Shown piece after piece: positions 1 through 11,685 of a stretch of 64,000 nucleotides of DNA; the first letter of the stretch is position 1; every line of letters starts with the position of its first letter. The DNA is taken from assembly GCA_933228895.1 (NCBI GenBank), contig OW121846.1, forward strand, positions 44,410,107 to 44,474,106, read 5' to 3'. The notes beneath the pieces are model-generated. The model made no database searches. It was not told the DNA's origin and saw only the letters and a program-made list of their open reading frames with translations. The translations under genes and the position numbers were made by a program. This DNA comes from Platycnemis pennipes (Eukaryota > Arthropoda > Insecta > Odonata > Platycnemididae).

Positions 1-358
1 GTAAGGGTAGTGCAAGGCCATAAGCCTGCCGTCCATTCACTTAAAGATGATAAGGGTGAAATGGACACAAACACTCTTGACAAAGTTATCTTGCTGAATT
101 TCTTCTTCCAAAATGTTTTTAACCCACCTTCCGGAGATTCAACCTTCGTGTCACATGACCCTTTTCAACGGCTGATGCAACCAATTGAAATTTCTTGTAA
201 TGGTATTTCAACGTTACTGCCCCAACATATCTCCTACCTTGATCAAATTCCCCCCGCGTGTCCAAAATCTCCCATTATCTTGAAATAGTATTTAATAAAT
301 CCCTTACCGAAAACATCGTACCGATGGACTGGAAAGAAGCCGATGTAACACCCATTTT
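1..358 (+). pseudogene. CR1-like LINE, N-terminal RT fragment
   Basis: A decayed piece of the region just upstream of and entering the reverse transcriptase domain of a non-LTR retrotransposon. The translated stretches VQGHKPAVHSLKDDKGEM and LMQPIEISCNG match, residue for residue in most places, the conceptual protein of the LINE at 4,212-6,300 on the other strand, so this is the same family. The reading frame breaks near position 258 (the following stretch HYLEIVFNKSLTENIVPMDWKEAD is in another frame). The window starts inside the element. The match stops at about 358, where a LINE 3' tail in the opposite orientation begins. Family identity rests on similarity inside this window and on general CR1/Jockey-group RT layout; the exact clade is inferred. 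Confidence 0.8.
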
Positions 359-361
359 CAA

Positions 362-548
362 CATCTACATGATACCCTGCAAGCCAACGCGAGTGTGTGT
401 GCCAGGGGGTGAAGATCACCTAGCATGCACTACTAACATGCAAATAAGCAACTATAGAGTCTCATGCAACTAGATTGTTAGTATCTATAGTATCACCCCC
501 TGCCACACACCCTTGTGGTGGCTTGCAGGGTATTATGTAGATGTAGAT
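362..548. repeat. Foldback of two LINE 3' tails
   Basis: Two copies of the CR1-like LINE 3' end face each other. 362-410 carries the tail in minus orientation (TACATGATACCCTGCAAGCC then a G-rich block GCCAGGGGGTGA), and 495-548 carries it in plus orientation (TCACCCCCTGCCACACACC then CTTGCAGGGTATTATGTAG and the TGTAGA microsatellite-like end). About 85 bases lie between them. The pair could form a hairpin. It joins two oppositely oriented LINE fragments, so rearrangement or aberrant reverse transcription is likely. Confidence 0.75.
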
Positions 549-996
549 TCGTATCTCTAGTTGTGCGAGGGAAAAAGGACATTTTGAATCGGCCAGTTCG
601 GCAATCAATTTCTATAATTTTATGATTATGGTCCAGTCTGCCATAGTAAGTTGGGGTTCGTAATATATTTTTAACATCATCACTGAAAATATTGCCTTGG
701 AATTTGTGGAAGAGATTAAGTCTAAATTTCAACCTGCGATCTGACAATGATTCCCATTTCAATTCATTTAATAGACTGGTTACGCTAATATAATTATCGT
801 ATCTTCCCTTTACAAATCCTGGCGATCTTCGCTGCACACGTTCAAGTTCATTACTTAGACCGATTTCGTAGGGATCCCATACACTGGCAGCATATTCCAA
901 ATGAGGTCTTACAAGGGAAAAGTAGCTGATTTCTCGTACATGATCGTCACATTTACCTAATACTCTTTTAATGAAACCCAGTTTACGATTAGCCAT
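549..996 (-). pseudogene. CR1-like LINE, C-terminal RT fragment
   Basis: The C-terminal part of the LINE polymerase, the region after the RT palm and thumb. The open stretch of 167 codons (996 to 493) contains NRKLGFIKRVLGKCDDHVRE, then a conserved block with YAASVWDPYEIG, and ends with RTPTYYGRLDHNHK and FFPRTTRDTN. It matches the C-termini of the LINEs at 4,446-4,940 and 26,739-27,746. The C-terminal end runs into the inverted tail at 548 and so is fused to non-coding sequence. The copy has no upstream RT and is inactive. Confidence 0.85.
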
Positions 997-1721
997 ATGT
1001 AGATGTACTGACTTACTCCGCCAAAACGTAACTAGAGATATCCACGCGTCTTCCGTGATAATCGAGCAATCGACATCGGGTTTCTTCCCGAACTTCCCCT
1101 GTTAACCACCATAAACCTTCAGCATTCACCTTTCTTAAATCGCTCAAATTGTCCTTCGCCGTCGGTTGCCTCCCTAGAAAAAGAAGTAATTCAAATACGA
1201 ATATCACGAAGATCACGCACGATATGGCTGGGAATTGCTGACACATTCGGTGGGTCAGACGCCGTGAGTGAGCACAGCCATCGATGAGGGCAAAGCATTA
1301 AACGGCAACAGGTCCGAGTGCAAAGGTACAAGGTCGAGACATTGATTGCGAAGTGGTTGAGGCACGGCGATGGTTCGAAGGGCACGCATAATGAGACGAT
1401 GCCAACAAACAAGTTGAGGCGTATTATTGGCGATTGAATACAAAAATATTAATCTCCTCAATACCAGGAGCAATTTCTTTTCACGCGTAATACATAAGCT
1501 ACAGAAGAGCGTTCCTTTCAACGGGAGCGACGAGGATTTCTACCCGATGCATTTGAAACGGAATTTGGGTCATAAAACAAACGATTATCATCTCATACTG
1601 CCGAAAAAAATGTCAGGAAAGCAAAAACACTATGATAACGAAACCCTAATCCACATATTTTCTTTTAATTCGTTGCGTTGCCCAATAGACCGCGACAATA
1701 AATCGTCGCCCGACACCACTA
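997..1721. other. No recognisable gene
   Basis: Several short open stretches occur on both strands (for example 1,427-1,777 plus, 116 codons), but none shows a domain, motif or repeat that I recognise. Nothing supported. Confidence 0.5.
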
Positions 1722-1725
1722 TTAA

Positions 1726-1944
1726 GGCCTGGTTACACGATACATTAACACGTACGGGTTCATGTACATTTGCGTGAATGGTTTCTGCTCAACTTGTGCG
1801 AATGCATGGACCAAATAGAACAGGTTCTATTTTCTGTTCACGCATTTATTCATTTGTACATTTTGGTGTGGTTACACGGTGCATTTTCGCGTTCATTCAT
1901 TTACACATTAACTCGTGCGGGTTAATGTATCGTGTAACCAGGCC
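1726..1944. mobile_element. TTAA-flanked MITE, copy 1
   Basis: A 219-bp non-coding element with long terminal inverted repeats: the left end reads GGCCTGGTTACACGATACAT and the right end is its reverse complement (ATCGTGTAACCAGGCC). The interior holds a palindromic pair TTCTATTTTCTG/AACAGG and GTGGTTACACGG. It is flanked by TTAA at 1,722-1,725 and TTGA at 1,945-1,948, one mismatch from a TTAA duplication. Two more copies at 36,623 and 52,187 have perfect TTAA on both sides. TTAA targets are known for piggyBac and Kolobok families; which one mobilised it is not visible. Confidence 0.85.
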
Positions 1945-1995
1945 TTGATAAACATGCAAAATCATCGCTCACCGAGTATGCGGTCCATCCATAGC

Positions 1996-2050
1996 CAGCC
2001 GTGACAACACACCCTCGCGGTGGCTCGCAGGGTATTACGCAGATGTAGAT
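1996..2050 (+). repeat. LINE 3'-tail-only copy
   Basis: About 55 bases matching only the extreme 3' end of the CR1-like LINE: ACACCCTCGCGGTGGCTCGC, then GCAGGGTATTACGCAGATG and TAGATG. No coding part precedes it. A second scrap of the same kind lies at 2,703-2,757. Confidence 0.7.
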
Positions 2051-2702
2051 GAACTCCCGTCGATGAAGCCTCATATTTCTTCTCCGTCAAACACTCACGA
2101 CGCCCCGGGAATGGAGAAAACACGACTTTAGCATTAGCACACGAGATTTCCTAATTCTAACGATTTACGCTCATAGATCTCTAACTCAGTTACATCAATA
2201 AACGTTCGATAAGGTTTCCGAACCAACTTAATCACTAAACTTTCGCCTTTCTGCCACAAATTGCCGTAGCCGTCCGCTCCGCGACCTTCACGGCTCGGAT
2301 TTTCCACATCGAATGATTGTTTTCCCAGTGGCCACCAGGAGGCTACGCCACGCGATCTGCGCATGGCAGCAAACGTATCAAATAAGAAACTTCGCTCGGA
2401 TTCATGGTTCTTCGTAAACTTCGAAACGTTTAAATAGGGGGGGAATTGATTAAAGAGGGAGAGAAACTGATTGCCGAACTAATAGATTCATAATGTCATT
2501 TTTTCCACGCACAATTACGGATATGAACAACGGTAAAAATATCCAATACGAGTAGCTGCATGTTGGTATAAGGACTTGAAGCTAACCCAACTAACAGCAT
2601 GTTTGCTTTGCTATTTTTATCTTTTTGAAATAGTGAAGTTTAGAACAGTATAATAATACTAATCTTTTTTATGCATGATATTTAATGCATGTTTGGTGAG
2701 AA
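2051..2702. other. No recognisable gene
   Basis: A 76-codon open stretch on the minus strand (2,364-2,134) has no recognisable motif. No repeat seen. Nothing supported. Confidence 0.45.
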
Positions 2703-2757
2703 TTCACCCCCTGCCACACACCTTTATGGTGGCTTGCAGGGAGTTATGTAGATGTAT
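2703..2757 (+). repeat. LINE 3'-tail-only copy
   Basis: TTCACCCCCTGCCACACACC followed by GGTGGCTTGCAGGG and a TGTAGATGTA end. It matches only the terminal ~55 bases of the CR1-like LINE tail seen at 4,212-4,280 and 26,531-26,600. Confidence 0.75.
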
Positions 2758-2969
2758 ATTTCTTGTTAAGAAATATGATAATAAAATTGCAAATGTTTGT
2801 TACAACAATTACAATTACCATTACATAGCATCGAAACAAAATCACTGCTCAGTGTAAACATTGATTATTTCTGTTAATGAATTTGAATAAATATGGACTC
2901 CCTAAGTCCGAGATTTGAGCTAGTTAACAGGTGCCAACAGCTCGAATGCAATAGCTTTGACGCCAATAT

Positions 2970-3180
2970 TCATTTGAATTTCGTCAGCTGAGTAGTCCAT
3001 GTCAGTAAAGCACTGATTTGCAACCACAAGGACTCTGGTTCCAATCCTGTCGAGAGCATGCTTGTCGAGTTTGTCCTCGGATCAAGATCTTTCGTTAGAC
3101 GGTTCGGTATGGCCATTGGGGCACCTAGAACCTAAGACTTTCTTAAAAGTCTGCAACACTTGAGAAAATAAAACAACGGA
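2970..3180 (+). repeat. Possible tRNA-derived SINE
   Basis: GCTGAGTAGTCCATGTCAGT, then AAAGCACTGATTTGCAACC, then CTCTGGTTCCAATCCTG looks like the A-box to B-box half of a tRNA: GGTTCCAATCC is one base from the B-box consensus GGTTCGANTCC. The segment fades into an A-rich stretch (AAAATAAAACAA) near 3,175. No second copy was found here and no target duplication was identified, so this is a weak call. Confidence 0.4.
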
Positions 3181-4211
3181 CACAGCACAATGAGCGGCGA
3201 AGAATATTTAGCTTGCGCTACGAAAGGAGTTCAACAGCCACCGCGATGTCGTTCGGAGAGATGAAAAACAACCTAAAAGGTAAATTAAAAGGCTATGCAA
3301 GTGAAGGCAAGTGTAGGTTGACTTTTTGAGGTTTATTGATCTGGAGAGTATTTGTTTTCCTAGTATTTGTACATACTTCCTTTTCTCACCGGATTCCGTA
3401 TTTTGAGTTATTTTTATAATGAGATGTCAGCGTAAGTATGTGGCAACAGAATATTTCAAGCGAAGGAAATAAACTGGCGAATGCGTCCTCTCTGAGAGGT
3501 TCCAGTAATGTGGATTGGAGTATCATTGACTATAGGCAAGTACTTACTTGATAGTTGCTCGTGGCATAAAATCTCAACGCTATCAATAATTTCATCACAA
3601 GTGTTGTCGGTAGCCCTCGTTCAGAATTTCTAGCCAAATGAGGTCGCACCATTTCAAGCCAAGGCCCACTCACGACTTCCTTAGGAAAGCGGTACCGCTG
3701 CAGGAACTCGCTATCTCAAAAATATCGAAGGGATTTTATGCATCGCGGACGTAACGCTTCTGCAATCTGTTATTTTGGACCGCCAGTCTCTCCAGACGAC
3801 GAACAAACGCCTCCAAGTTGTCCATCCTCGACAAAAATATCTTAAATAACGGATAAAGGTGAAAATGTGAACGTGTAGTCACCGAAGTGATACACAGGGA
3901 AAGGCTGAGGTGAAAGGGATAAGGTGAAAGTGGGTGATAACAAAACAGATTTGGAATGGGCGAATGAATAATATGACGGTGATTAAATGGTATGATATGA
4001 GTTGGAATTGAAGTGAATAAAGGTATAAAAGAGAAACTTTTTAGCGAGAGCACAACTGCAACAATCAAGTAGGAACAAACCAGAACACGAAAGCAACGAA
4101 AGCCTTTTCTATTTCTGAATCCCAGTAGTTCGAGTTTTATTTGCTTCAAGCACATGTCGCAAGGTGCATGCGCTATCAATCTGCTCCCAATCAATGTGCT
4201 GTCAATCCGCT
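3181..4211. other. No recognisable gene
   Basis: A 173-codon minus-strand open stretch (4,257-3,736) overlaps the LINE tail at one end and is low in complexity (runs of F, H, S, L). I see no domain in it and regard it as non-coding. Confidence 0.5.
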
Positions 4212-6300
4212 CCCAGCTTACATCTACATCTACATAATACCCTGCAAGCCACCACAAGGGTGTGTGGCAGGGGGTGATTGCTCACCAAACATGCACTACA
4301 TATCATGCATAAAAAAAGAATAGTATTAATATAGTAGTCAGAACTACACTATTTAAAAAAGATAGAAATTGCAAAGCAAACATGCAAAAACATTCTGTGA
4401 GTAGGATTAGCTTTAAGTACTCATACCAACATGCAGCTACCAATGCTATTCATTGCTACTCTCCGATAGGACATATTTACCGTTATTCGTATCTCTAATT
4501 GTGCGAGGGAAAAAAGACATTTTGAATCGGTCAGTTCGGCAATCAATTTCTCTAATTTTATGATTATGGTCCAGTCTGCCATAGTAAGTTGGGGTTCGTA
4601 AAATATTTTTAACATCATCACTGAATATATTGCCTTGGAATTTGTTTATGAGATGAAGTTTAAATTTCGACCTGCGATCTGACAATGATTCCCAATTTAA
4701 TTCATTTAATAGACTGGTTACGCTAAAAAGGTTATCATACCGACCCTTTACAAATCTTGCCGTTCTTCGCTGCACACGTTCAAGTTCGTTATTTAGACCG
4801 ATTTCGTAGGGATCCCATACACTGTCAGCATATTCCAAATGAGGTCTAACAAGGGAAAAGTAGCTGATTTCTCGAACATGATCGTCACATTTACCCAGTA
4901 CTCTTTTGACGAATCCCAGTTTACGATTCGCTTGACCCATTATTTCACGATGTGTTTACCCCAGGAAAGATCATTTGTCAGTCTTATTCCAAGATATTTA
5001 ATGGATTCCACGTTTGTTAATTCATTATTACTTATTTTGTAAGTGGTAGGAGGAGAGCTATTCTTTTTCCAAAAGTTCATTACTACACATTTTTTAAAGT
5101 TTAATTCTAAGTGCCATGTATCACACCAAGTTTCAATTGCTTGTAGGACAATATTAAAATATTCTTTATCATTTGGGCATAGAATTTCCCTGTACACAAC
5201 TGCGTCATCGGCAAATAGACGAAGCTTACTTTTTACCACCTTATGGATATCATTTATGTACAAAAGGAATAGGAGTGGACCTATCACACTACCTTGTGGG
5301 ACACCCGAAGTGACTTTAATTGCCGGTGAGGAAACACCGTCTAAAACAACCCTTTGAACCCGATCAAGCAGAAAATCATTAATCCATGATATAATGTTAC
5401 TGTCTAACCCATAAGAATTTAATTTCAAAATTAGTCTGCTATGAGAAACCTTGTCAAATGTTTTCTTGAAGTCCAGAAATATAGCATCCACTGGAGTATT
5501 ATTTTCGCCAGAAACTAAAATATCGTGGGAAAAGAGGGCAAGTTGAGTTTCGCATGATCTGCTCTTTCGAAAGCCATGCTGAACATTGGACAATAAATTC
5601 TGGCTATCTAGGTGTCCCATGATTGAACTGACAATTATATGTTCTAGGATCTTGCATGAAATGGATGTGAGGGATATAGGTCTGTAGTTAGATGGCTGCT
5701 CCCTATCACCACTTTTAAAAATAGGTGTTGCATCGACTACTTTCCAGTCCATCGGTATGACGTGTTCAGTGAGGGATTTATTTAATACTATTTGAAGGTA
5801 GGGAGAAATTTCGGAAGCTAACTCACTATACACGCGGGAGGGAATTTGATCAGGGCCAGGAGATTTGTTGGGACTTATATCTTTGAGTAACTTTTCAATA
5901 CCATTACAGGAAATTTCTATTGGTTGCATCAGCCGCTGAAAGAGGTCAGGTAACACGAGAGTTGGATCGCCGGAAGGTGGGTTAAAAACGGTTTGGAAGA
6001 AGGAATTAAGCAAGTTAACTTTGCCAAGAGTGTTTGTGGCCATTTCCCCCTTATCATTTTTTAGTGAATGTACGGTAGACTTATGGCCTTGCACCTCCCT
6101 GACGTAGGACCAGAAGACTTTTGGATATTCTTTCAATTGTTCCCCAAGTGTTTTTCTTTTGAATTCGGCGAATGCATTACTAAGGGCTGTCTTTGCAGCG
6201 GATTTTGAAATTTTATAATTTTCAATTAGATACTCATGCATGCAACAAAAATCAAATCCAAAGAATGCTAAGAGGAATGCAGACGAGTAAAACATTGATT
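4212..6300 (-). pseudogene. CR1-like LINE, 5'-truncated, RT nearly complete
   Basis: A non-LTR retrotransposon polymerase that lacks its 5' half. The minus-strand ORF 6,295-4,940 (451 codons) holds the RT domain: NKSPGPDQIP, NYRPISLTSISCKILE, an LDFKKTFDKVSH motif A, SGVPQGSVIGPLLFLLYIND, and the catalytic FADD at residues 361-364, then KYLGIRLTNDLSWGKHI. The frame breaks there. A one-base loss relative to the copy at 27 kb joins it to 4,940-4,446, which supplies NRKLGFVKRVLGKCDDHVRE through the C-terminal domain. A 3' UTR follows to about 4,212, ending in the shared tail GCTTGCAGGGTATTATGTAG plus TGTAGATGTAG. The endonuclease and ORF1 are absent, so it was dead on arrival. The FADD instead of YADD box is common in Jockey/CR1-group RTs. 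Confidence 0.9.
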
Positions 6301-6309
6301 TGAACGTTC

Positions 6310-7835
6310 AGGCAATAAAAAATATTATCGACATACTCTAAATATAACCTCTACATTTTTACCGATTTGCGCCATGCCTAACGTTCTGACCTTGAATTGT
6401 ACGTGGAAAAAATGACTTTTAAACATGTCCTTCCTGCAATCTATCTCCTTCATTTTAGTAGAATTATCGGGCCTACCATAATAAGTCGGAGCCAGCAATA
6501 TATGGTTAACATCATTAATGAAATGTCCCTCCTTAAATTTTCCCAGAAGATTAAGTCTATAATTCAGCCTACGTTGTAACAGCGATTCACATCCCAATTC
6601 GGTAACATACCAGACACACTGCTTTCCCTATGTAACACCCTTTTACATATCTCACTGCTCTTCGTTGTACTCGATCTAATTCGTAAAATAAGCCTGCTTC
6701 ATAAGGGTCCCATATACTCGCAGCATATTCTAAGGGTGGCCTAACAATTGAAAAAGGCAATGTTCCTTCACCTTTTCCTCACTTTTCCCTAATATTCTTT
6801 TAATAAACCCCAAATTTCTATTTGCTTGACTGCATATTTCCCTGATATGTTCCCCCATGATAGATCCTGAGTAAGTGTTACCCCTAAGTACTTAACTGAT
6901 TCCACGCTTACTAATTCCGAACCTTGAATCATATGGTTACTTTCTATCGAGTTTTCCTTTTCCAAAAATTTATTGTCAAGCACTTTTTTATGTTCAGTTC
7001 TATTTCCATTTATCGCACTACGTCTGAATTGCTACGATGTCTTTTTCCAACGATGCCTTGCCTCTCGGACTGCTAATATCTCTATACACTACTGCATCAT
7101 CTGCGAAAAGCCAAATTCTTCTGTTTACTACAACACTGCCGAGGTTATTGATACATAAAAGAAATAAAAGTGGGCATACCAAACTTCCCTGGGGAACACC
7201 TGATGGGACACTAACTATATTGGACATGAAAACGTCTATAGCAACTCTCTGTTCGCGGCCAACTAAGAATTGATTAATCCAGCATACTACGTGTTTATCT
7301 ACACCGTAACTTTCTAGCTTCAAGAGCAATCTGTCATGAGTACTCTATCAAAGGCATTTTTAAAATCGAGGAATATCGCATCAACCTGAGCATTATTTTC
7401 TCCCGAATCCAATAGGTCTTGAACAAAGAGTTCCAATTGCGTTTCGCATGATCTTTCATCATTCTTTCGTAGTCAGCCCTATCGAACAAGCACATTTTTC
7501 TCTTGGATTTGTAATTTTTGTCAGTTCTATAAGAAAATGTTGCTTTTTTAACTCTCAGGTCACTGATTCCATCATCATTACTTATATTTACAAGGTGTTG
7601 GGGTATATATGTTGCGAGAAGATCGAGAGTATTTTTTTCTCTGATCGGGGCTGTTACTAATTGATGAAGTTCTTGAGAGGAAAAGGTGTGCAGAAGTGTC
7701 TCACAGAGCTTTTTGTCCTTCTCCCCCGTGATGACGCTACACGTGTCCCAGTCTATGGATGGAAGATTGAAATCCCCCCCGATGATGATGTGTCGGTCAT
7801 TTTTGTGTGGGATTAATGTCCTTTTTGATTTTTTA
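6310..7835 (-). pseudogene. Second CR1-like LINE, ORF2 remnant with internal deletion
   Basis: A different subfamily from its neighbour. Read on the minus strand, it starts with the apurinic-type endonuclease motif IIIGGDFNLPSIDWDTC (about 7,790-7,738) and continues TLDLLATYIPQHLVNISNDD to about 7,560. The protein then jumps near 7,450 directly to the RT (TQLELFVQDLLDSGENNAQV), so the endonuclease end and RT fingers are deleted. RT blocks follow: SGVPQGSLVCPLLFLLCINN, LFADDAVVYRDI (7,329-7,018), VESVKYLGVTLTQDLSWG (6,983-6,789), and a C-terminal piece with LLAPTYYGRPDNSTKMKEID (6,597-6,325). Frames change at each step. It abuts the truncated 5' end of the LINE at 4,212-6,300. Confidence 0.85.
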
Positions 7836-8079
7836 GCTCTAATATTGAATTTATGCCTGAATCCGGTGCTCTAAAGTATGCGCCTAGCTAAACCTCTTTT
7901 GTTCGAGGACCTTGTATTGAACACCAAACATTTAATTAAACATAACGATATTTTTAAATTCTTTATTTTCATAACATTTTCGCGATTTGTTATGCAACAC
8001 CCCACTAGCTGACGTACTCTCTGCCCTGCTCTTTATACTAAAAAAGGCCTACAATGCTCAAATATCCTCTCCGCTACAC

Positions 8080-8960
8080 GCCTAGACGCCTCGGCCGAGT
8101 AATGAACCCCAGATCGAGTTAGAGAGTGCCTCAACGAACGTTGGTCGGAGGTAAAGAAAGTTTGCTCCGATGTCCCTACAGATATGACGGAGTCTCTCGT
8201 TTATGCCTTCCACTTGGCTCCAAACAAGAGGTCCCCGATCAATGCTCGGGACAAGACTGCATATTATGAGGTCCATTTCGACACCCTCGGCGACACTAAC
8301 CCTCTTCACTTCTGAGTTAATTCCCTAAAGGAACGTAGAATCTTCTCAGATCCACGGTCCGTGCCGTTGTCGACGTCTACGTGTGCCACAACCCTCAATC
8401 TAGAGCATTTCGTGCCTCTAACCGCCGCCTCGACCGCCTTTGTCACCGGAGGATTACCGCCATCCGGAATGCATCAAGCGTGGGAGGCTTGCTCAAACCC
8501 CAGTGGCTTGCCCTTTCTCGCAAAGGGGCCATCAAACGACGGACGTTGCTGCCGCCTATCACTAACATCCCCCATTCCCATCCTGTTGATTCCTCCTCGG
8601 TGGAGCCCTCGGAGTAGCAGTGGAAGGGGCTGCAGGGACCTCAGTGCTATCTACTGACAACCTCAATCACCCAGTGGTTAGTTACAGTCGGGCGGACCCG
8701 TGCATTCCCTTTGGAACGACCAGCTTTAGAGTCCATGCCATAAGCGATTCCTCTCTCAGTGACGGGTATCATTGCTTCCACCTTACAACGGAGCATCTCC
8801 ACCATACTCTCCAACTCGGCGATGCGCGATCGAAGAACCGCACATTCGCAGACGTTTTTCAGCATAGGGACAGGAGACCTAGTCGGAACCATCCTTCGCA
8901 AATCCCAGGGTACAGCAAAAATCCCACTAAATACTCTGATCAATCACTAAATACCGAAGA
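8080..8960 (-). pseudogene. LINE ORF1 with SGNH esterase-like domain
   Basis: This minus-strand reading appears to be the ORF1 belonging to the LINE just downstream. From 8,943 the first 98 codons have a heptad-like stretch CAVLRSRIAELESMVEMLRC, consistent with a coiled coil. After a frame change comes VIGGSNVRRLMAPLRERASH, which fits SGNH/GDSL block I with G-D-S changed to G-G-S. After a stop and shift, the last part reads LIICSLVPSIDRGPLVWSQV, then EGINERLRHICRDIGANFLY (8,309-8,082), the layout of the later SGNH blocks. SGNH esterase ORF1 proteins are known from CR1/L2 LINEs. The domain call is pattern recognition, not a search. At least two frameshifts make it non-functional. Confidence 0.6.
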
Positions 8961-9966
8961 AGACGGAAAAGAACTATGGAGCTGATTGTACACGTAAGAT
9001 AAATTGATTAAAGTAAAATATAAAACTATATAAAACTTACTTATCACTACCGGAACCTGCTACCAGAAAACACCGGATATTACCGGACCTTGACCCTTAA
9101 AAGGGTTCACCAATACACAATATCTAACACTTAAACACTAAACGAACACTACGCAGCAAGCATTAAATATTATGAAACTGTACCAGTAGACCCCCAAAAA
9201 CACAAAAACCAAACTGCACCACAGTCACTATGTGCAGGATTGAAGAACTTTGCGGAAAACTGGACTCTCGCTCCCTACTGGATAGTACGTGGTGATATTT
9301 TTCAAGATCACTCCCGTTATATTTAGTAATATGTAAGCTGTTGCCCCCTTCCTCGGATGCTTCATCCATTGACCTCCGCAAATTTTAATCCGGGTACGTT
9401 TCACAGTGAAGTCTAATGCCTGTTTCAGTTTGATTTTCAAGGGTGACACTGTCAGGTTAAATGCAAATGAGGGTTAAGATCGGTAAGGTGAACCAATTTA
9501 ATAGTCCTGTGTTCGCAGTTTCGTTCCTAGTGGATTTTAAAACGAGTTTTTTATCTGCCATTATCGACCAGGAGGCACTTTATGTCTTTCACATTAACCA
9601 TTTCATGATAATACATGCAAAAGCGAGTAAGGTCTCTGTAGGAATTATGCTGCCGTGTTAGGAGCGTCTGTTACCCTGACTTGTTCCTGCAACCTTAAGG
9701 TCGTGGAGTAGAATCACGCTCTGGGCATGGGTGCTCCTTATGTCCTAGGATTATGTTCTTGGGTGACAATATAATCCTCGCAGTTGGAGCGTCATAAACC
9801 TACGAGTAGTGCTACTTAAGTAATTATTCCACGAAAACAAGTCAAAAATAACTTCAATTTCATGATAACGAATTTTGAAGGTCATGGTATGGAAAATTCT
9901 CACGCCCATGACTCTATCCAAAGCCCTCTGCTCTAACAAAGATCCAATAGATGGCCTTAAAAAAGT
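8961..9966. other. No recognisable gene
   Basis: Short overlapping open stretches only. A tRNA-B-box-like phrase near 9,690-9,720 is too weak to call. Nothing else supported. Confidence 0.45.
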
Positions 9967-10190
9967 TCGGCATTTATGAAATTAAATGTGAGTGTGAATC
10001 CATCTATATTGGCCAGACATGGAGAATTTTTTCACACGCATCTACGAACACAAGAAGTGTATTATATACGGAGAAACACAACTGATATTTTCGCTAAGCA
10101 CCTAATAGAATCTAATCACACATGTGATTTTGAATATGAAGTGCTCCACACCATAGGTAAAGTTAGTAGTAAGCCAAAGTAAAACTAGAC
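9967..10190 (+). pseudogene. Penelope-like element, GIY-YIG endonuclease remnant
   Basis: Translation from about 9,969 gives GIYEIKCECESIYIGQTWR, the signature of a GIY-YIG nuclease, with Cys-x-Cys between the GIY and YIG halves as seen in Penelope-like retroelements. After a frameshift the match continues as TRIYEHKKCIIYGETQ and then FAKHLIESNHTCDFEYEVLH (ending near 10,150), the usual second half of that domain. In Penelope-like elements this endonuclease sits at the C-terminus behind the RT. No RT was seen upstream, so this is a short 3' fragment. The reading is broken at least twice. Confidence 0.75.
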
Positions 10191-10957
10191 GCCATGGAGC
10201 AGGTCGGCATTATTCAACAAGGGGATAAAAAGCACCATCTCCTCAACGATGTGCAATTATACTCATCGCCCTCCCATCTCCTCTCCAATTACAAATCCCA
10301 TCTCCTATTACAAATTGAAAGAACTGTTCACTGCACAACACATTCTGACCTAAGCAGAAGCTGAACTGAGCTCTCAAGACAGAGCCAAGCAGAATGTGCC
10401 TGTGCAAGTTCAACATTTCAGAGGCACTTTGTAACATTGGTACATTGTTGCAACCTTCCTTCCTTTCCTACCCTCCCCTCAATCAGCCAGACCCAGCACT
10501 TGATGCCACTCCCAGTTTCCCACCATACTGATATAACTTCCCTTTACATTAAAAATTAGATGTGTTAGCTATAATATTAATTTTAAAGGTATAAAAAAGA
10601 ACTAAGTTACACTGCGTTCATATCAACTTTGTCGATAAATTGGAACTTTTCAATGTTTAATATCTTTATAAATAGTTGAGTCCAAAAAACAAAATTTTTA
10701 CTGTTCATTCTACATATAAAGGGCTTTAAATGGGCCAAATTTCAAAATTTTATTTTCATGCCCAACAAAGATAATGGACATTAAACTTAGAAAATTCAAG
10801 AACTTTAAATTTTTTTTAAAGCCACTGAAGTCCACAGCTTAACATTCTGCATACTTAAAGTATGTACCTATACCTTTCAAATATAAAAATTACAAATATT
10901 ATTTCTCTTTCCTTCCTATGTAAAAAAAAGTCATAAAAATTGATTTTTTATCGCAAA
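10191..10957. other. No recognisable gene
   Basis: AT-rich sequence with no domain, repeat or RNA gene that I can support. It may include the 3' end of the Penelope-like fragment. Confidence 0.45.
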
Positions 10958-11685
10958 CAAGCTGACCCGGCCACGCGTTGCTGTGGCTTAATCTGGTTAA
11001 TTGGAAAGCGTACGTTTATAGTATGTTTAATTTCACAATTCTTATGGGTATACAATATTTTTTGTTGTTCCATTCTCTGTGCAGATATAGACATTGTCTG
11101 GTTTGCCGACTCTAGAACACGCAACACACACGTAGAACACGCAACACACACGCAACAAAATACACGTACATGTGAGAAGCAATCCGTGTCTAGATCTAAA
11201 CCGCATAGTTCTAAAGATTGGCCCTCAGCTTTGTTGATGAATTGCAATCGAATTGGGAATAAAATCACTTAAATTGAAATGGCATATCTGTAGGATACAT
11301 AGGAATGCGAGGAATGAGGACATCTTCGCCTTTGAAAGTTCCTGTCCAGATTGTGGATTCTACGACGTTGCTCATTAATTTATTTACTGAAAGCCACGTG
11401 CCGTTTCAAAGCTTTATCTGGTTGATATTTAGCAACATGATAATTGGCACGCCATTTTCTATTTCAGTACGTGCGGTGGCATCCCTGGCAGATCGAGTAA
11501 ATTCAAAAATTCCGTTCGATAACCAATTGAATCATCTGCTTCCACAACATCGTCTACGGTCTTCTACATATGTGCCTGCGTCGTTTAGAGTGTTAGACTG
11601 AATAATATTGTTTAGTTCGCAGAAGTCTTTGTTCTTGGCCGCAAGAATAGCTCGTTCACTTAGCCAATTGTGATCCTTATAATTG
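10958..11685 (-). repeat. Helitron 3' unit, second tandem copy
   Basis: This ~728-bp block repeats 11,687-12,422 with high identity, starting from the Helitron end CAAGCTGACCCGGCCACGCG. It covers the NKAEGQSLELCGLDLDTD and LNDAGTYVEDRRRCCGSR stretches. Here the fold REFINKAEG replaces the FAFTINKAQG of the first copy because of a short deletion. The junction at 11,685-11,687 joins ...CTTATAATTG directly to ACAAGCTGACCC. Confidence 0.85.

Noticed and set aside
3736..4257. 173-codon minus-strand open stretch as a membrane protein
   Set aside because: It begins inside the LINE tail and is low in complexity; hydrophobic runs come from AT-rich sequence.
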